From Nematostella vectensis (lineage: Eukaryota > Cnidaria > Anthozoa > Actiniaria > Edwardsiidae), in the NCBI RefSeq assembly GCF_932526225.1, contig NC_064045.1:15558442-15622441 (forward strand): DNA of 64,000 nucleotides. Reading direction: 5' to 3'. Both the position numbers and the translations under genes were made by a program. A model generated the notes under the pieces. The model was not told where the DNA came from, did no database searches, and saw only the letters and a list, made by a program, of their open reading frames with translations. This document shows, piece by piece, positions 13,097-26,770 of the stretch. Every line of letters starts with the position of its first letter. The first letter of the stretch is position 1.

Positions 13097-16000
13097 GGCT
13101 ATCAGCGGGAATCGAACCCGGGTCGCTGCGTTAGTAGTCAAGTGCCCGCAACGAAAGACTAACGTGGCATTGCTGAAGGGAATTATAATGAAAATTACTT
13201 TTAATACTATTGGTATCGTAAACTATCCCAAGCAAAGTCACCATCGGACTGGAGGTTACATTTGGGAAAAGCTTCAGGGTTACATTCGGGAATTTGTTTT
13301 ACGAGTGTAACCTCCAAAAGGTTACAATCGATAATTTTTTTTCCGAATGTAAATTCCAAAAAAATAACATTAGGAAAATAAAACAGTATACTCGGAAAAA
13401 AAGGTATATCAATCTATCGAGCGCTATGCTCTATGTTAGAATCTACTTAATCAAGTTATCCAAGGAATCTAGTCAGTTCTTGTGTGCATAAAATATGTAC
13501 AGGATCCTGAACAAAGCATGAGTACATCAAAGATGCTGAGAGTACATAAAAATGTTCCTATACCGTCTTTTTATGTCATGACACACCAAGAACAGTATAA
13601 TTAAGTATCGATATTTAAAAAAAATAAAGACAAAAAATAGGCTATCAGCGGGAATCGAACCCGGGTCGCTGCGTTAGTAGTCAAGTGCCCGCAACGAAAG
13701 ACTAACGTGGCATTGCTGAAGGGAATTGTAATGAAAATTACTTTTAATACTATTGGTATCGTAAACTATCCCAAGCAAAGTCACCATCGGACTGGAGGTT
13801 ACATTCGGGAAAAGCTTCAGGGTTACATTCGGGAATTTGTTTTACGAGTGTAACCTCTAAAAGGTTACAATCAATAATTTTGTTTCCGAATGTAAATTCC
13901 AAAAAGTAACATTAGGAAAAATAAAACAGTATACTCGGAAAAAAAGGTATATCAATCTATCGAGCGCTATGCTCTATGTTAGAATCTACTTAATCAAGTT
14001 ATCCAAGGAATCTAGTTAGTTCTTGTGCGCATAAAATATGTACATGATCCTGAACAAAGCATGAGCACATCAAAGATGCTGAGAGTACATAAAAATGTCC
14101 CAATACCTTCTTTTTATGTCATGACACACCAAGAACAGTATAATTAAGTATCGATATTTAAAAAAAAAAAAAAAAAGACAAAAAAAAAATAGGCTATCAG
14201 CGGGAATCGAACCCGGGTCGCTGCGGTAGTAGTCAAGTGCCCGCAACGAAAGACTAACGTGGCATTGCTGAAGGGAATTGTAATGAAAATTACTTTTAAT
14301 ACTATTGGTATCGTCAACTATCCAAAGCAAAGTCACCATCGGACTGGAGGTTACATTAGGGAAAAGCTTCAGGGTTACATTCGGGAATTTGTTTTACGAG
14401 TGTAACCTCCAAAAGGTTACCATCGATAATTTTTTTTCCGAATGTAAATTCCAAAAAGTAACATTAGGAAAAATAAAACAGTATACTCGGAAAAAAAGGT
14501 ACATCAATCTATCGAGCGCTATGCTCTATGTTAGAATCTACTTAATCAAGTTATCCAAGGAATCTAGTTAGTTCTTGTGTGCATAAAATATGTACAGGAT
14601 CCTGAACAAAGCATGAGCACATCAAAGATTCTGAGAGTACATAAAAATGTTCCTATACCTTCTTTTTATGTCATGACACACCAAGAACAGTATAATTAAG
14701 TATCGATATTTAAAAAAAAAATAAAGAAAAAAAATAGGCTATCAGCGGGAATCGAACCCGGGTCGCTGCGTTAGTAGTCAAGTGCCCGCAACGAAAGACT
14801 AACGTGGCATTGCTGAAGGGAATTGTAATGAAAATTACTTTTAATACTATTGGTATCGTAAACTATACCAAGCAAAGTGACCATCGGACTGGAGGTTACA
14901 TTCGGGAAAAGCTTCAGGGTTACATTCGGGAATTTGTTTTACGAGTGTAACCTCTAAAAGGTTACAATCAATAATTTTGTTTCCGAATGTAAATTCCAAA
15001 AAGTAACATTAGGAAAAATAAAACAGTATACTCGGAAAAAAAGGTATATCAATCTATCGAGCGCTATGCTCTATGTTAGAATCTACTTAATCAAGTTATC
15101 CAAGGAATCTAGTTAGTTCTTGTGTGCATAAGATATGTACAGGATCCTGAACAAAGCATGAGCACATCAAAGATGCTGAGAGTACATAAAAATGTCCCTA
15201 TACCTTCTTTTTATGTCATGACACACCAAGAACAGTATAATTAAGTATCGATAATAAAAAAAAAATAATAAAGAAAAAAAAAATAGGCTATCAGCGGGAA
15301 TCGAACCCGAGTCGCTGCGTTAGTAGTCAAGTGCCCGCAACGAAAGACTAACGTGGCATTACTGAAGGGAATTGTAATGAAAATTACTTTTAATACTATT
15401 GGTATCGTAAACTATCCCAAGCAAAGTCACCATCGGAATGGAGGTTACATTAGGGAAAAGCTTCAGGGTTACATTCGGGAATTTGTTTTACGAGTGTAAC
15501 CTCCAAAAGGTTACAATTGATAATTTTTTTTCCGAATGTAAATTCCAAAAAGTAACATTAGGAAAAATAAAACAGTATACTCGGAAAAAAAAGGTATATC
15601 AATCTATCGAGCGCTATGCTCTATGTTAGAATCTACTTAATCAAGTTATCCAAGGAATCTAGTCAGTTCTTGTGTGCATAAAATATGTACAGGATCCTGA
15701 ACAAAGCATGAGCACATCAAAGATGCTGAGAGTACATAAAAATGTTCCTATACCTTCTTTTTATGTCATGACACACCAAGAACAGTATAATTAAGTATCG
15801 ATATTTAAAAAAAAAATAAAGAAAAAAATTAGGCTATCAGCGGGAATCGAACCCGGGTCGCTGCGTTAGTAGTCAAGTGCCCGCAACGAAAGATTAACGT
15901 GGCATTGCTGAAGGGAATTGTAATGAAAATTACTTTTAATACTATTGGTATCGTAAACTATCCCAAGCAAAGTCACCATCGGACTGGAGGTTACATTCGG

Positions 16001-16926
16001 GAAAAGCTTCAGGGTTACATTCGGGAATTTGTTTTACGAGTGTAACCTCCAAAAGGTTACAATCAATAATTTTGTTTCCGAATGTAAATTCCAAAAAGTA
16101 ACATTAGGAAAAATAAAACAGTATACTCGGAAAAAAAGGTATATCAATCTATCGAGCGCTATGCTCTATGTTAGAATCTACTTAATCAAGTTATCCAAGG
16201 AATCTAGTTAGTTCTTGTGCGCATAAAATATGTACATGATCCTGAACAAAGCATGAGCACATCAAAGATGCTGAGAGTACATAAAAATGTCCCTATACCT
16301 TCTTTTTATGTCATGACACACCAAGAACAGTATAATTAAGTATCGACATTTAAAAAAAAAAATAAAGAAAAAAAAAATAGGCTATCAGCGGGAATCGAAC
16401 CCGGGTCGCTGCGGTAGTAAACAAGTGCCCGCAACGAAAGACTAACGTGGCATTACTGAAGGGAATTGTAATAAAAATTACTTTTAATACTATTGGTATC
16501 GTAAACTATCCAAAGCAAAGTCACCATCGAACTGGAGGTTACATTCGGGAAAAGCTTCAGGGTTACATTCAGGATTTTGTTTTACGAGTGTAACCTCCAA
16601 AAGGTTACCATCGATAATTTTTTTTCCGAATGTAAATTCCAAAAAGTAACATTAGGAAAAATAAAACAGTATACTCGGAAAAAAAGGTATATCAATCTAT
16701 CGAGCGCTATGCTCTATGTTAAAATCTACTTAATCAAGTTATCCAAGGAATCTAGTTAGTTCTTGTGTGCATAAAATATGTACAGGATCCTGAACAAAGC
16801 ATGAGCACATCAAAGATGCTGAGAGTACATAAAAATGTCCCTATACCTTCTTTTTATGTCATGACACACCAAGAACAGTATAATTAAGTATCGATATTTA
16901 AAAAAAAAAAATAAAGAAAAAAAATA
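13097..16926. repeat. Seven-unit block, second copy
   Basis: This is the copy of 7084-10912 with a constant shift of about 6013 bp. The constancy over more than 3.8 kb, in an array whose units vary by several bases, shows that the block was copied as a whole. Correspondence becomes mixed from 16927, whose head (GTCCCTGCG) resembles 10913 but whose body resembles 12003. Confidence 0.88.
16380..16451 (-). pseudogene. tRNA-like element with altered anticodon-position loop
   Basis: The plus strand reads GCGGTAGTAAACAAG instead of GCGGTAGTAGTCAAG, so bases next to the anticodon-like loop are changed on the minus strand. I saw this combination in no other unit. The B box is intact. It argues against selection for a decoding function. 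Confidence 0.55.
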
Positions 16927-18021
16927 GGCTATCAGCGGGAATCGAACCCGGGTCCCTGCGTTAGTAGTCAAGTGCCCGCAACGAAAGACTAACGTGGCAT
17001 TGCTGAAGGGAATTGTAATGAAAATTACTTTTAATACTATTGGTATCGTAAACTATACCAAGCAAAGTCACCATCGGACTGGAGGTTACATTCGGGAAAA
17101 GCTTCAGGGTTACATTCGGGAATTTGTTTTACGAGTGTAACCTCTAAAAGGTTACAATCAATAATTTTGTTTCCGAATGTAAATTCCAAAAAGTAACATT
17201 AGGAAAAATAAAACAGTATACTCGGAAAAAAAGGTATATCAATCTATCGAGCGCTATGCTCTATGTTAGAATCTACTTAATCAAGTTATCCAAGGAATCT
17301 AGTCAGTTCTTGTGTGCATAAGATATGTACAGGATCCTGAACAAAGCATGAGCACATCAAAGATGCTGAGAGTACATAAAAATGTCCCTATACCTTCTTT
17401 TTATGTCATGACACACCAAGAACAGTATAATTAAGTATCGATATTAAAAAAAAAATAATAAAGAAAAAAAAAATAGGCTATCAGCGGGAATCGAATCCGA
17501 GTCGCTGCGTTAGTAGTCAAGTGCCCGCAACGAAAGACTAACGTGGCATTACTGAAGGGAATTGTAATAAAAATTACTTTTAATACTATTGGTATCGTAA
17601 ACTATCCCAAGCAAAGTCACCATCGGAATGGAGGTTACATTAGGGAAAAGCTTCAGGGTTACATTCGGGAATTTGTTTTACGAGTGTAACCTCCAAAAGG
17701 TTACAATCGATAATTTTTTTTCCGAATGTAAATTCCAAAAAGTAACATTAGGAAAAATAAAACAGTATACTCGGAAAAAAAAGGTATATCAATCTATCGA
17801 GCGCTATGCTCTATGTTAGAATCTACTTAATCAAGTTATCCAAGGAATCTAGTCAGTTCTTGTGTGCATAAAATATGTACAGGATCCTGAACAAAGCATG
17901 AGCACATCAAAGATGCTGAGAGTACATAAAAATGTTCCTATACCTTCTTTTTATGTCATGACACACCAAGAACAGTATAATTAAGTATCGATATTTAAAA
18001 AAAAAATAAAGAAAAAAATTA

Positions 18022-21000
18022 GGCTATCAGCGGGAATCGAACCCGGGTCGCTGCGTTAGTAGTCAAGTGCCCGCAACGAAAGATTAACGTGGCATTGCTG
18101 AAGGGAATTGTAATGAAAATTACTTTTAATACTATTGGTGTCGTAAACTATCCCAAGCAAAGTCACCATCGGACTGGAGGTTACATTCGGGAAAAGCTTC
18201 AGGGTTACATTCGGGAATTTGTTTTACGAGTGTAACCTCCAAAAGGTTACAATCAATAATTTTGTTTCCGAATGTAAATTCCAAAAAGTAACATTAGGAA
18301 AAATAAAACAGTATACTCGGAAAAAAAGGTATATCAATCTATCGAGCGCTATGCTCTATGTTAGAATCTACTTAATCAAGTTATCCAAGGAATCTAGTTA
18401 GTTCTTGTGCGCATAAAATATGTACATGATCCTGAACAAAGCATGAGCACATCAAAGATGCTGAGAGTACATAAAAAATGTCCCTATACCTTCTTTTTAT
18501 GTCATGACACACCAAGAACAGTATAATTAAGTATCGATATTTACAAAAAAAAATAAAGATAAAAAAAATAGGCTATCAGCGGGAATCGAACCCGGGTCGC
18601 TGCGGTAGTAGTCAAGTGCCCGCAACGAAAGACTAACGTGGCATTACTGAAGGGAATTGTAATGAAAATTACTTTTAATACTATTGGTATCGTAAACTAT
18701 CCAAAGCAAAGTCACCATCGAACTGGAGGTTACATTCGGGAAAAGCTTCAGGGTTACATTCGGGATTTTGTTTTACGAGTGTAACCTCCAAAAGGTTACC
18801 ATCGATAATTTTTTTTCCGAATGTAAATTCCAAAAAGTAACATTAGGAAAAATAAAACAGTATACTCGGAAAAAAAGGTATATCAATCTATCGAGCGCTA
18901 TGCTCTATGTTAAAATCTACTTAATCAAGTTATCCAAGGAATCTAGTTAGTTCTTGTGTGCATAAAATATGTACAGGATCCTGAACAAAGCATGAGCACA
19001 TCAAAGATGCTGAGAGTACATAAAAATGTCCCTATACCTTCTTTTTATGTCATGACACACCAAGAACAGTATAATTAAGTATCGATATTTAAAAAAAAAA
19101 TAAAGAAAAAAAATAGGCTATCAGAGGGAATCGAACCCGGGTCCCTGCGTTAGTAGTCAAGTGCCCGCAACGAAAGACTAACGTGGCATTGTTGAAGGGA
19201 ATTATAATGAAAATTACTTTTAATACTATTGGTATCGTCAACTATCCAAAGCAAAGTCACCATCGGACTGGAGGTTACATTCGGGAAAAGCTTCAGGGTT
19301 ACATTCGGGAATTTGTTTTACGAGTGTAACCTCCAAAAGGTTACCATCGATAATTTTTTTTCCGAATGTAAATTCCAAAAAGTAACATTAGGAAAAATAA
19401 AACAGTATACTCGGAAAAAAAGGTATATCAATCTATCGAGCGCTATGCTCTATGTTAGAATCTACTTAATCAAGTTATCCAAAGAATCTAGTTAGTTCTT
19501 GTGTGCATAAAATATGTACAGGATCCTGAACAAAGCATGAGCACATCAAAGATTCTGAGAGTACATAAAAATGTTCCTATACCTTCTTTTTATGTCATGA
19601 CACACCAAGAACAGTATAATTAAGTATCGATATTTAAAAAAAAATAATAAAGAAAAAAATAGGCTATCAGCGGGAATCGAACCCGAGTCGCTGCGTTAGT
19701 AGTCAAGTGCCAGCAACGAAAGACTAACGTGGCATTGCTGAAGGGAATTGTAATGAAAATTACTTTTAATACTATTGGTATCGTAAACTATCCCAAGCAA
19801 AGTCACCATCGGACTGGAGGTTACATTCGGGAAAAGCTTCAGGGTTACATTCGGGAATTTGTTTTACGAGTGTAACCTCCAAAAGGTTACCATCGATAAT
19901 TTTTTTTCCGAATGTAAATTCCAAAAAGTAACATTAGGAAAAATAAAACAGTATACTCGGAAAAAAAGGTATATCAATCTATCGAGCGCTATGCTCTATG
20001 TTAGAATCTACTTAATCAAGTTATCCAAAGAATCTAGTTAGTTCTTGTGTGCATAAAATATGTACAGGATCCTGAACAAAGCATGAGCACATCAAAGATT
20101 CTGAGAGTACATAAAAATGTTCCTATACCTTCTTTTTATGTCATGACACACCAAGAACAGTATAATTAAGTATCGATATTTAAAAAAAAATAATAAAGAA
20201 AAAAATAGGCTATCAGCGGGAATCGAACCCGAGTCGCTGCGTTAGTAGTCAAGTGCCCGCAACGAAAGACTAACGTGGCATTACTGAAGGGAATTGTAAT
20301 GAAAATTACTTTTAATACTATTGGTATCGTAAACTATCCCAAGCAAAGTCACCATCGGAATGGAGGTTACATTAGGGAAAAGCTTCAGGGTTACATTCGG
20401 GAATTTGTTTTACGAGTGTAACCTCCAAAAGGTTACAATCGATAATTTTTTTTTCCGAATGTAAATTCCAAAAAGTAACATTAGGAAAAATAAAACAGTA
20501 TACTCGGAAAAAAAAGGTATATCAATCTATCGAGCGCTATGCTCTATGTTAGAATCTACTTAATCAAGTTAACCAAGGAATCTAGTTAGTTCTTGTTTGC
20601 ATAAAATATGTACAGGATCCTGAACAAAGCATGAGCACATCAAAGATGCTGAGAGTAGATAAAAATGTCCCTATACCTTCTTTTTATGTCATGACACACC
20701 AAGAACAGTATAATTAAGTATCGATATTTAAAAAAAAAAAAAGAAAAAAAAAACTAGGCTATCAGCGGGAATCGAACCCGGGTCGCTGCGTTAGTAGTCA
20801 AGTGCCAGCAACGAAAGACTAACGTGGCATTGCTGAAGGAAATTGTAATGAAAATTACTTTTAATACTATTGGTATCGTCAACAATCCCAAGCAAAGTCA
20901 CCATCGGACTGGAGGTTACATTCGGGAAAAGCTTCAGGGTTACATTCGGGAATTTGTTTTACGAGTGTAACCTCCAAAAGGTTACAATCGATAATTTTTT

Positions 21001-24000
21001 TTCCGAATGTAAATTCCAAAAAGTAACATTAGGAAAATAAAACAGTATACTCGGAAAAAAAGGTATATCAATCTATCGAGCGCTATGCTCTATGTTAGAA
21101 TCTACTTAATCAAGTTATCCAAAGAATCTAGTCAGTTCTTGTGTGCATAAAATATGTACAGGATCCTGAACAAAGCATGAGCACATCAAAGATGCTGAGA
21201 GTACATAAAAATGTTCCTATACCTTCTTTTTATGTCATGACACACCAAGAACAGTATAATTAAGTATCGATATTTAAAAAAAAATAAAGAAAAAAAATAG
21301 GCTATCAGCGGGAATCGAACCCGGGTCGCTGCGTTAGTAGTCAAGTGCCCGCAACGAAAGACTAACGTGGCATTGCTGAAGGGAATTGTAATGAAAATTA
21401 CTTTTAATACTATTGGTATCGTAAACTATCCCAAGCAAAGTCACCATCGGACTGGAAGTTACATTCGGGAAAAGCTTCAGGGTTACATTCGGGAATTTGT
21501 TTTACGAGTGTAACCTCCAAAAGGTTACAATCAATAATTTTGTTTCCGAATGTAAATTCCAAAAAGTAACATTAGGAAAAATAAAACAGTATACTCGGAA
21601 AAAAAGGTATATCAATCTATCGAGCGCTATGCTCTATGTTAGAATCTACTTAATCAAGTTATCCAAGGAATCTAGTTAGTTCTTGTGCGCATAAAATATG
21701 TACATGATCCTGAACAAAGCATGAGCACATCAAAGATGCTGAGAGTACATAAAAATGTCCCTATACCTCCTTTTTATGTCATGACACACCAAGAACAGTA
21801 TAATTAAGTATCGATATTTAAAAAAAAAATAAAGAAAAAAAAAAATAGGCTATCAGCGGGAATCGAACCCGGGTCGCTGCGGTAGTAGTCAAGTGCCCGC
21901 AACGAAAGACTAACGTGGCATTGCTGAAGGGAATTGTAATGAAAATTACTTTTAATACTATTGGTATCGTAAACTATCCAAAGCAAAGTCACCATCGAAC
22001 TGGAGGTTACATTCGGGAAAAGCTTCAGGGTTACATTCGGGAATTTGTTTTACGAGTGTAACCTCCAAAAGGTTACCATCGATAATTTTTTTTCCGAATG
22101 TAAATTCCAAAAAGTAACATTAGGAAAAATAAAACAGTATACTCGGAAAAAAAGGTATATCAATCTATCGAGCGCTATGCTCTATGTTAGAATCTACTTA
22201 ATCAAGTTATCCAAGGAATCTAGTTAGTTCCTGTGTGCATAAAATATGTACAGGATCCTGAACAAAGCATGAGCACATCAAAGATGCTGAGAGTACATAA
22301 AAATGTCCCTATACCTTCTTTTTATGTCATGACACACCAAGAACAGTATAATTAAGTATCGATATTTAAAAAAAAAAATAAAGAAAAAAAAATAGGCTAT
22401 CAGCGGGAATCGAACCCGGGTCGCTGCGTTAGTAGTCCAGTGCCCGCAACGAAAGACTAACGTGGCATTGCTGAAGGGAATTGTAATGAAAATTACTTTT
22501 AATACTATTGGTATCGTAAACTATCCCAAGCAAAGTCACCATCGGACTGGAGGTTATATTCGGGAAAAGCTTCAGGGTTACATTCGGGAATTTGTTTCAC
22601 GAGTGTAACCTCCAAAAGGTTACAATCGATAATTTTTTTTTCGAATGTAAATTCCAAAAAGTAACATTAGGAAAAATAAAACAGTATACTCAGAAAAAAA
22701 GGTATATCAATCTATCGAGCGCTATGCTCTATGTTAGAATCTACTTAATCAAGTTATCCAAGGAATCTAGTTAGTTCTTGTGTGCATAAAATATGTACAG
22801 GATCCTGAACAAAGCATGAGCACATCAAAGATGCTGAGAGTACATAAAAATGTCCCTATACCTTCTTTTTATGTCATGACACACCAAGAACAGTATAATT
22901 AAGTATCGATATTTAAAAAAAAAATAAAGAAAAAAAAAAGGCTATCAGCGGGAATCGAACCCGGGTCCCTGCGTTAGTAGTTAAGTGCCCGCAACGAAAG
23001 ACTAACGTGGCATTGTTGAAGGGAATTGTAATGAAAATTACTTTTAATACTATTGGTATCGTAAACTATCCAAAGCAAAGTCACCATCGAACTGGAGGTT
23101 ACATTCGGGAAAAGCTTCAGGGTTACATTCGGGAATTTGTTTTACGAGTGTAACCTCGAAAAGGTTACAATCGATAATTTTTTTTCCGAATGTAAATTCC
23201 AAAAAGTAACATTAGGAAAAATAAAACAGTATACTCGGAAAAAAAAGGTATATCAATCTATCGAGCGCTATGCTCTATGTTAGAATCTACTTAATCAAGT
23301 TATCCAAGGAATCTAGTTAGTTCTTGTGTGCATAAAATATGTACAGGATCCTGAACAAAGCATGAGCACATCAAAGATGCTGAGAGTACATAAAAATGTC
23401 CCTATACCTTCTTTTTATGTCATGACACACCAAGAACAGTATAATTAAGTATCGATATTTAAAAAAAAATAAAGAAAAAAAATAGGCTATCAGCGGGAAT
23501 CGAACCCGGGTCGCTGCGTTAGTAGTCAAGTGCCCGCAACGAAAGCCTAACGTGGCATTGCTGAAGGGAATTGTAATTAAAATTACTTTTAATACTATTG
23601 GTATCGTAAACTATCCCAAGCAAAGTCACCATCGGACTGGAGGTTACATTCGGGAAAAGCTTCAGGGTTACATTCTGGAATTTGTTTTACGAGTGTAACC
23701 TCTAAAAGGTTACAATCAATAATTTTGTTTCCGAATGTAAATTCCAAAAAGTAACATTAGGAAAAATAAAACAGTATACTCGGAAAAAAAGGTATATCAA
23801 TCTATCGAGCGCTATGCTCTATGTTAGAATCTACTTAATCAAGTTATCCAAGGAATCTAGTTAGTTCTTGTGCGCATAAAATATGTACATGATCCTGAAC
23901 AAAGCATGAGCACATCAAAGATGCTGAGAGTACATAAAAATGTCCCTATACCTTCTTTTTATGTCATGACACACCAAGAACAGTATAATTAAGTATCGAT

Positions 24001-26221
24001 ATTTAAAAAAAAAAAATAAAGAAAAAAAAAAATAGGCTATCAGCGGGAATCGAACCCGGGTCGCTGCGGTAGTAGTCAAGTGCCCGCAACGAAAGACTAA
24101 CGTGGCATTGCTGAAGGGAATTGTAATGAAAATTACTTTTAATACTATTGGTATCGTAAACTATCCAAAGCAAAGTCACCATCGGACTGGAGGTTATATT
24201 CGGGAAAAGCTTCAGGGTTACATTCGGGAATTTGTTTTACGAGTGTAACCTCCAAAAGGTTACCATCGATAATTTTTTTTCCGAATGTAAATTCCAAAAA
24301 AGTAACATTAGGAAAAATAAAACAGTATACTCGGAAAAAAAGGTATATCAATCTATCGAGCGCTATGCTCTATGTTAGAATCTACTTGATCAAGTTATCC
24401 AAAGAATCTAGTTAGTTCTTGTGTGCATAAAATATGTACAGGATCCTGAACAAAGCATGAGCACATCAAAGATTCTGAGAGTACATAAAAATGTCCCTAT
24501 ACCTTCTTTTTATGTCATGACACACCAAGAACAGTATAATTAAGTATCGGTATTTAAAAAAAAAAATTAGGAAAAAAAATAGGCTATCAGCGGGAATCGA
24601 ACCCGGGTCGCTGCGTTAGTAGTCAAGTGCCCGCAACGAAAGACTAACGTGGGATTGCTGAAGGGAATTGTAATGAAAATTACTTTTAATACTATTTGTA
24701 TCGTAAACTATCCCAAGCAAAGTCACCATCGGACTGGAGGTTACATTCGGGAAAAGCTTCAGGGTTACATTCGGGAATTTGTTTTACGAGTGTAACCTCC
24801 AAAAGGTTACAATCGATAATTTTTTTTCCGAATGTAAATTCTAAAAAGTAACATTAGGAAAAATAAAACAGTATACTCGTAAAAAAAATGTATATCAATC
24901 TATCGAGCGCTATGCTCTATGTTAGAATCTACTTAATCAAGTTATCCAAGGAATCTAGTTAGTTCTTGTGTGCATAAAATATGTACAGGATCCTGAACAA
25001 AGCATGAGCACATCAAAGATGCTGAGAGTACATAAAAATGTCCCTATACCTTCTTTTTATGTCATGACACACCAAGAACAGTATAATTAAGTATAAATAT
25101 TTAAAAAAAAAAATAAAGAAAAAAAAAGGCTATCAGCGGGAATCGAACCCGGGTCTCTGCGTTAGTAGTTAAGTGCCCGCAACGAAAGACTAACGTGGCA
25201 TTGTTGAAGGGAATTATAATGAAAATTACTTTTAATACTATTGGTATCGTAAACTATCCCAAGCAAAGTCACCATCGGACTGGAGGTTACATTCGGGAAA
25301 AGCTTCAGGGTTACATTCGGGAATTTGTTTTACGAGTGTAACCTCCAAAAGGTTACAATCGATAATTTTTTTTCCGAATGTAAATTCCAAAAAGTAACAT
25401 TAGGAAAAATAAAACAGTATACTCGAAAAAAAAAGGTATATCAATCTATCGAGCGCTATGCTCTATGTTAGAATCTACTTAATCAAGTTAACATAGGAAT
25501 CTAGTTAGTTCTTGTGTGCATAAAATATGTACAGGATCCTGAACAAAGCATGAGCACATCAAAGATGCTGAGAGTACATAAAAATGTCCCTATACCTTCT
25601 TTTTATGTCATGACACACCAAGAACAGTATAATTAAGTATCGATATTTAAAAAAAAAAAAAATAAAAAAAAAATAGGCTATCAGCGGGAATCGAACCCGG
25701 GTCGCTGCGTTAGTAGTCAAGTGCCCGCAACGAAAGACTAACGTGGCATTGCTGAAGGAAATTGTAATGAAAATTACTTTTAATACTATTGGTATCGTCA
25801 ACTATCCCAAGCAAAGTCACCATCGGACTGGAGGTTACATTCGGGAAAAGCTTCAGGGTTACATTCGGGAATTTGTTTTACGAGTGTAACCTCCAAAAGG
25901 TTACAATCGATAATTTGTTTTCCGAATGTAAATTCCAAAAAGTAACATTAGGAAAATAAAACAGTATACTCGGAAAAAAAGGTATATCAATCTATCGAGC
26001 GCTATGCTCTATGTTAGAATCTACTTAATCAAGTTAACCAAGGAATCTAGTTAGTTCTTGTGTGCATAAAATATGTACAGGATCCTGAACAAAGCATGAG
26101 CACATCAAAGATGCTGAGAGTACATAAAAATGTCCCTATACCTTCTTTTTATGTCATGACACACCAAGAACAGTATAATTAAGTATCGATATTTAAAAAA
26201 AAAATAAAGAAAAAAAAAATT
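18022..26221. repeat. Array segment 3: 15 units
   Basis: Unit starts: 18022, 18571, 19116, 19662, 20208, 20757, 21300, 21848, 22395, 22940, 23485, 24035, 24582, 25128, 25676. Tails of 19116 and 19662 are nearly the same (CCAAAGAATC, GATTCTGAG, AATAATAAAG), suggesting duplication with a one-unit shift of 546. Unit 20757 carries GTGCCAGCAAC and GTCAACAATCC, found again at 29508 and 32240. From 21300 on, the segment is the first of three related long blocks. Unit 22940 appears mosaic. No gene is visible. Confidence 0.97.
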
Positions 26222-26770
26222 GGCTATCAGCGGGAATCGAACACGGGTCGCTGCGGTAGTAGTCAAGTGCCCGCAACGAAAGACTAACGTGGCACTGCTG
26301 AAGGGAATTGTAATGAAAATTACTTTTAATACTATTGGTATCGTAAACTATCCAAAGCAAAGTCACCATCGAACTGGAGGTTACATTCGGGAAAAGCTTC
26401 AGGGTTACATTCGGGAATTTGTTTTACGAGTGTAACCTCCAAAAGGTTACAATCGATAATTTTTTTTCCGAATGTAAATTCCAAAAAGTAACATTAGGAA
26501 AAATAAAACAGTATACTCGGAAAAAAAGGTATATCAATCTATCGAGCGCTATGCTCTATGTTAGAATCTACTTAATCAAGTTATCCAAGGAATCTAGTCA
26601 GTTCTTGTGTGCATAAGATATGTACAGGATCCTGAACAAAGCATGAGCACATCAAAGATGCTGAGAGTACATAAAAATGTCCCTATACCTTCTTTTTATG
26701 TCATGACACACCAAGAACAGTATAATTAAGTATCGATATTAAAAAAAAAATAATAAAGAAAAAAAAAATA
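21300..26770. repeat. Long multi-unit block, copy A
   Basis: Units 21300, 21848 and 22395 match 50088, 50635 and 51182 (shift about 28.79 kb). Units 23485, 24035, 24582, 25128, 25676 and 26222 match 54452, 55001, 55549, 56095, 56643 and 57189 (shift about 30.97 kb). The two shifts differ by about 2180 bp, four units, so four units are missing here around unit 22940. Markers include GAAAGCCTAACG with ATTCTGGAATT, CTATTTGTATCG, and GTATAAATATTT before GGGTCTCTGCG. Confidence 0.85.

Larger units (their letters stand above)
9273..18021. repeat. Array segment 2: 16 units
   Basis: Unit starts: 9273, 9819, 10366, 10913, 11458, 12003, 12552, 13097, 13640, 14192, 14737, 15286, 15832, 16380, 16927, 17476. 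This segment holds most of the second copy of the seven-unit block that begins at 7084. Units 9273, 12552, 15286 and 17476 belong to the CCCGAGTCG / ATTACTG / GGAATGG / ATTAGGG subfamily. Units 12552 and 17476 also share GTAATAAAAATT. Units 10913 and 11458 share a private GTGTAGCCTCC change and a matching tail, which points to a one-unit duplication (shift 545). Nothing outside the satellite is present. Confidence 0.97.

Noticed and set aside
26220-26435. 71-codon plus-strand frame beginning in the tRNA-like element
   Set aside because: It exists only where ATTGGCTATC supplies a start codon context and is carried by relatives at 38249, 44441, 45534 and 57187. Its first part is simply the antisense of the T arm.
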